NCBI RefSeq assembly: GCF_000003815.2
Contig: NC_049986.1
Span: 11,899,662 to 11,963,661 of the forward strand
Reading direction: 5' to 3'
Length of the DNA stretch: 64,000 bases
DNA from: Branchiostoma floridae
Lineage: Eukaryota > Chordata > Leptocardii > Amphioxiformes > Branchiostomatidae
The notes beneath the pieces were generated by a model. The model had not been told where the DNA came from. It worked only from the letters and a program-made list of their open reading frames with translations, and ran no database searches. Both the position numbers and the translations under genes were made by a program. Positions 59,365 through 64,000 of the stretch are shown here, in pieces (position 1 is the first letter of the stretch; each line of letters opens with the position of its first letter).

Positions 59365-62300
59365 ATGGCATCAATAGCTGAGAATCTGTCAGAAAGCCAA
59401 ACCACAACTAATTCTTGCCCCAAACATGCAGCCAACTTGTTAAAAGGCTTTACATTGCTGTGGGAAGATGGCACACTTTGTGACCTCTTTCTTAGGAGCT
59501 CCGATGGTCGGAAAATTCCCGTTCACAAGATCTTGGTCACCACATGTTCTCAAACCATCAAGAGAAATTTAGGATGTCTGAAACAGGGAGAGACTTACAA
59601 ATGTGGCAGGGTTCCACACACGGCACTGTCGCAAGTTACATGTTATATCTACTCTGGGGTATTGTATGTCAATAGAGAGACGGTTGAAGCCGTCAACAGT
59701 GTTGCTGAACTATTGGAAATAGAAACACTGAAGACACTTTGCAAGTTTGCAAAAGACTGCGGAACCCAAGATGCACTGACAGAGGAGCAGGTCTTTCACG
59801 TGATAAGAAGAGATGGAGAACTTCAGTGTCTTAAAGATGACACAAGTCTGAGAAAGGAATCTTGTGATGTTGCTAGCTTATCAAGGACGTCAGGGAGCAT
59901 TCTGAACAATGGCCATGGGGTTACCAAACCTGCATACAGGTCTAAGAATGATACCTTTCCAGAGGAGCACAGTTTGTGTATGGTGAATGATGATCACTTT
60001 GCAGAAGTAGTGCAGGGTTTAAAGCAGTTCCATACTGATGTCAGCACATGTGATGTTATACTGGTGGCTGAGCATGCCACCTTCCCCACACATCGGGCAG
60101 TTCTGTCTGCCTGTAGTGACTACTTCAGGGCCATGTTCACAGGTTAGCCTATTCACATTTGTTTCTTATACCCTTGCATTTGCAGTTGGAACATGATAAT
60201 TATGGGCTTGCTCAAATGTTATTGAAAATACATTAAATTTTTTACAAATGACTGCATGAAATTCTTACACCTGTATTTTTTGCAAGTACAGTAGTAGCTA
60301 GTTAATTGCAAAACAGATAACCACACAGTTCTGTTAATTGCAAGGAATCACCAAATCCTGTGGTGATTTGGACCTGCTGGATAACTTCGCTTTGTCCAGA
60401 TAATTGCATAAAATATGCTGGCAAATGGGGTGTGCCTACCCTGTAGGGCACATGGCGTTCAATGTAATGAATTTGTATGTTTGTATTTTTCAGTTAAAGT
60501 AGATAAATGTTGTTGACTACTATTTCTGTTTTTGCACAGTTGGGATGCGTGAGTGCGAAGAAAAGAAGGTGACCTTACATGGCCTGACATCTGTAGGTGT
60601 AGGTGCTGTGGTGCACTACATGTACACTGGGGAGCTCCAGCTGTCTGCTGCATCACTCCAGTCTGTACTGGAGGCTGCTAATGCCCTACTCATCAATGAT
60701 GGTAAAGTGGAAGCCAGAATATTGTACACCCTGTTAATGTATAATTCTGGACTTATAACTTTATAGATTTTCTGTGATTCTTCATTCACTTACTATATAG
60801 GCTTAGGTCACATTTCCAAATCAGGGCCCGGCCGGGATGTTATAAGAAACAAAAAATTAAACTGTATACCTAGAAATATATACAGATCATTCCCATGAAT
60901 TTTATTTTGTCATTTTGTATATTTTGATGTCTTTTATATCATTCTTTTTGCTCCAAAAAGCTGCCCGGCCGGTCCCCGGTTTGGAAATGTGACCTAAGCC
61001 TAAGTTGTAAAAACAATATAGAATTGTATTGCCCTTTGTCAAGTACTATCCCTGTCCCTGGTACTGAAATACTATCCCTGTCCCTGGTTCTGAAATACTA
61101 TCCCTGTTCCTGGTACTGAAATACTGTCCCTGTTCCTGGCACTGAAATACTATCCCTGTTCCTGGTACTGAAATTTATCTCTGTCCCTGGTACTGAAATG
61201 CTATCCCTGTTCTGGGTATTGAAATACTATCCCTGTCCCTGGTACTGAAATATTATCACTGTCCCTGGTACAGAAATGCTATCCTTGTCCCGGGTACTGA
61301 AAGCTGTCACTGTTCATTGCACTGAAATGCTATCCCTGTTTCTGGTACTGAAAGCCATCCCATTCCCTGGTTCTGCAATACTATCCTTGTCCTGGATACA
61401 GAACTACTATCCCTGTCCCTATGCTGAGTGAGTAATCTGGTGTATCATACAGGATTTTGACCAATTTTGCTGCATGCTACCAATAGTGCTTGACCCTTAG
61501 GCCTGAGGAAGGGTAAGGTAAGGTAAAGTCCAATTACATTGTATAATTACCAGAAACTATACATTAAAAGTTAGCAAAGGCGGTAATAAAGGACAGATAG
61601 ATGTTTGTATGTATCTTCTTTCAGAAAAATATATGTTTTGAAATAGGAATCACAGTGCTTGAGATATGAAGTATGAAGTTCTTGTTTGGTCTAACTGATG
61701 AGGATATTAGCATAATATAAACAATTTATTATGGTATATCAAGATACTGATAACATAGTGTCTTAGAATAAGTGTTTATTGATCTCTTTAGGTTTTTAGG
61801 TAATGCCAAACCTTTTTGCTGTTGTTCAGAAACAATACAATGATTTCCCCCCTTTTTGTTACAGTTCTAGACATGTGTTTGGACTATCTGCTGGAGACCA
61901 TGTCAGTGGACTCCTGTCTAACAAGACTTCACCAGGCAGACTGCTACAGCCTAGACAGACTAGAGGCAGCTGCAGATGACTTCATCTTAGCACACATAAC
62001 TCAAGTGGCCAAACTGCCCCAGTTTCAGGTTAGAAAGTCTCCTATCATCATGTAGCTATGATAATAGAATAGAGAGAACCCATTTACAATCAATCAAAAC
62101 ACTTAACACTTTAAAGGTGGCTAAGCATTAAAATGCGAAGCAAAACAGTTATCAATGCCGTAGACATTATATTTGTTTGCATCGTTGGTATTGCATATGG
62201 TAAACATTTTGTTGTACTCAAATGCCAGACTGTCTGAATTTCACTTAGTTATTTTAATTTTACCTTTTTCAGGACCTTGTGTGTGATAAACTATGTGAAT

Positions 62301-63888
62301 ATCTGGACAGTGACCAGTTGGGTGTTTCCAATGAGCTGGAGGCCTTCCGTGTGGCACTTTCCTGGCTCAATCATGACTTTACAGCAAGGCGGCAGTTTGC
62401 TGGTGAATAACCTCTTTTTGTTGGACTTGAATTTTTAGGCACTAACAAATGCTTGGATTGGGCTTGTCATGTTATAGTTGAATGATGTTAGATAATAAAC
62501 TGATGACTGTCTCACTGTAAGCTGTGTTGTTCTGCATCTCATCCCAGTGAACAATTTGAGATGACTTGCTTCAGTCTGAAAACTGCTTGGTGTAACCTGC
62601 ATGTAGCAGATCAACTACTGGGTGGCGCTTGTGCACAATAATGGTGAGAAACTTGCTCCTGATCACATCTTTTCAGTTGTTCTGTAGTAAAATATTAGTG
62701 ATTGCCCTTTCTTATATTTGCCCTGGTATTTGCTTTGATTGCAAGACTTTTGACATAAGGTACCAATAAATATTTGCTTTTGCAATAAATCAATCTTCAG
62801 CATGCAGTAAATTGCGCTGTTGTGCATTATGGCAATGTCTCATGGTTCTAATGATTTAACATCTATACTGGTGCTAACATAATTCCTTCAAATCATATCC
62901 ATTTTGTCACCCTAAAAACTGCACTTTAAGAGATACATGAGGTACAAATGAACATTCCCCAGTATTATGCACTATTGAGAATTATGTTACTTTGATCAGG
63001 GGGGCTGGTGCATTAGGGATCTTACAAAAGCTGTTTTTGAAAGTGGTAGATAGAAGCACATGTCATGAATTGTGATGAACATTACTAATGATACAATCTT
63101 TGCAGTTCTTACATATATAGATGATAACAAGTTTCTTCTTCGCAGGCCGTGTGATGAGCCACATCCGTTTCCCACTGCTGTCCATAGAAGAGCTGGTACG
63201 ACACGTGCGCACGGTGGACTTCATGCGGAGGGACGAGGAATGTCGTGCTCTGGTCATGGAGGCAACGCGGTAGGTCATCCTGTATCCAGCAGTTGTTTGA
63301 TTTGTCTACAACTGACATGTTATATATATAAAAAATAGAATTGTTCCCATACCTTTTAGTGCACCTGTGTAGGCGGTGCTCATCATTTTTTATGTAGCCC
63401 TTGGGCCATACAGTTGTGTAAGCACTACAACAAGGGCCAATCTGGAATTGTAGTGTGACCAATTACTGTGATATTCTTTCTCATTACATTAGTGCTGATG
63501 TTACGTAAGATACCCTCTGATGATAGTTGTTGCACCCCATGCCATGGTTGGAATTAGGTTTGGAAGGGTTGGAATCTGCCTTGGTGTGGTTAGAAATGGG
63601 TGCGGTAGAGTTGGAACTGGCCTGTAGAAGCCTTGTAGCCACTGTAGATGAGGGCTTTTGCACCACATGAGCCTCCTTTTGTTGCCTTCTGATGTTATTG
63701 TCACCCTAATGTCCCCAGACGGTTCTATGATGGCTGTCTGAGTTTGTGTTTTGTTTGACAGGTATCAGAAGTGTCCTACCCAGCAGATCCTACTGCAGAC
63801 CCGTCGTACCCAGGTCCGCTCAGCCAACAAAGTGCTGGTGGTGGTGGGAGGGTCCACTGTGGAGGGGCAGGCTGATGAGAGTAGGGAG
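59365..63888 (+). CDS. Kelch-like protein with two BTB domains, 5' part
   Basis: Six exons in frame: 59365-60142, 60540-60701, 61865-62028, 62273-62402, 63146-63269, 63762-63888; 495 residues before the window ends. Residues about 25-130 are a first, diverged BTB (LCDLFLRSSDGRKIPVHKIL). About 213-325 are a complete second BTB (CDVILVAEHATFPTHRAVLS, DYFRAMFTG, YMYTGEL). A BACK domain follows (about 330-440: VALSWLNHD, IRFPLLSIEELV, TVDFMRRDEEC). From about 470 the first kelch blade begins (KVLVVVGGS). The BACK region most resembles the KLHL9/13/26 group. BTB-BACK-kelch proteins usually bind cullin-3 and present substrates for ubiquitination; target unknown. The start is the ATG at 59365. The remaining kelch repeats lie right of the window. 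Confidence 0.9.
60798..61002. mobile_element. MITE-like element, GGGGCCCGG family, copy 4
   Basis: TAGGCTTAGGTCACATTTCC at the left and its reverse complement at the right, with GGGCCCGGCCGGGATGTT inside. It is highly similar to copy 1 throughout. Intron of the kelch-like gene. Confidence 0.88.
61045..61430. repeat. Minisatellite, 26-base unit, about 15 copies
   Basis: Unit ACTATCCCTGTCCCTGGTAC followed by TGAAAT, repeated about 15 times with substitutions and a few 1-base deletions, in the second intron of the kelch-like gene. Confidence 0.95.
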
Positions 63889-64000
63889 GTAAAACATGTT
63901 TGAAATCACATTTCTAAACATGGCTATCATGCGTGGCATGGAGTGTGGCATAGCTGATGCAGTCTTGGGCTCAGAACCTAGAGTCTCAACTTGTTCGATA

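Noticed and set aside
61045..61430. CRISPR-like array
   Set aside because: The repeats are directly adjacent without spacers and diverge gradually; this is a minisatellite in an animal intron.

Overview
The window looks like nuclear DNA of an invertebrate deuterostome, most likely an amphioxus (Branchiostoma). The genes are intron-rich with GT-AG splice sites. The gene set (PSMD5, CCDC180, KICS2) is animal, and a large share of the non-coding DNA is short terminal-inverted-repeat elements, a tRNA-derived SINE and a LINE tail. The species is an inference; the animal origin is well supported. There are two assembly gaps (N runs at 32650-33139 and 36120-36547).

Layout from left to right: (1) 335-5921, + strand, 3' part of a membrane acyltransferase of the nose-resistant-to-fluoxetine (NRF-6) family; its 5' end lies left of the window. 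(2) 6584-10917, - strand, complete PSMD5, the 26S proteasome base-assembly chaperone. (3) 11628-31608, + strand, CCDC180, a 37-exon coiled-coil protein; PSMD5 and CCDC180 are head to head over a compact promoter. (4) 34722-43967, - strand, an 8-exon, 512-residue radical-SAM protein of the lysine 2,3-aminomutase (KamA) family with a mitochondrial-type leader, unexpected in an animal. (5) 43968-48396, intergenic DNA with tRNA-like sequences and palindromes. (6) 48397-58436, - strand, KICS2 (C12orf66), a KICSTOR subunit. (7) 59365-63888 and beyond, + strand, a kelch-like protein with two BTB domains, head to head with KICS2.

Exon chains were joined by hand. For each gene the exon lengths sum to a multiple of three and the phases match at every junction, which strongly supports the models: 458 residues visible for the acyltransferase, about 502 for PSMD5, 1538 for CCDC180, 512 for the KamA-like protein, 450 for KICS2, and 495 visible for the kelch-like protein.

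The genes do not form one pathway. PSMD5 (proteasome assembly) and KICS2 (amino-acid sensing by mTORC1) are housekeeping genes, CCDC180 is probably cilium or sperm related, and the kelch-like protein is a probable cullin-3 adaptor. The most unusual item is the KamA-like gene: it keeps the radical-SAM cysteines, but by eye it lacks the glycine-rich PLP-lysine loop and the two lysine-side-chain-binding aspartates of the clostridial enzyme, so its substrate may differ. The introns hold several fresh-looking non-autonomous transposons with target-site duplications, one inserted inside another copy of its own family, and several local duplications that copy splice sites.
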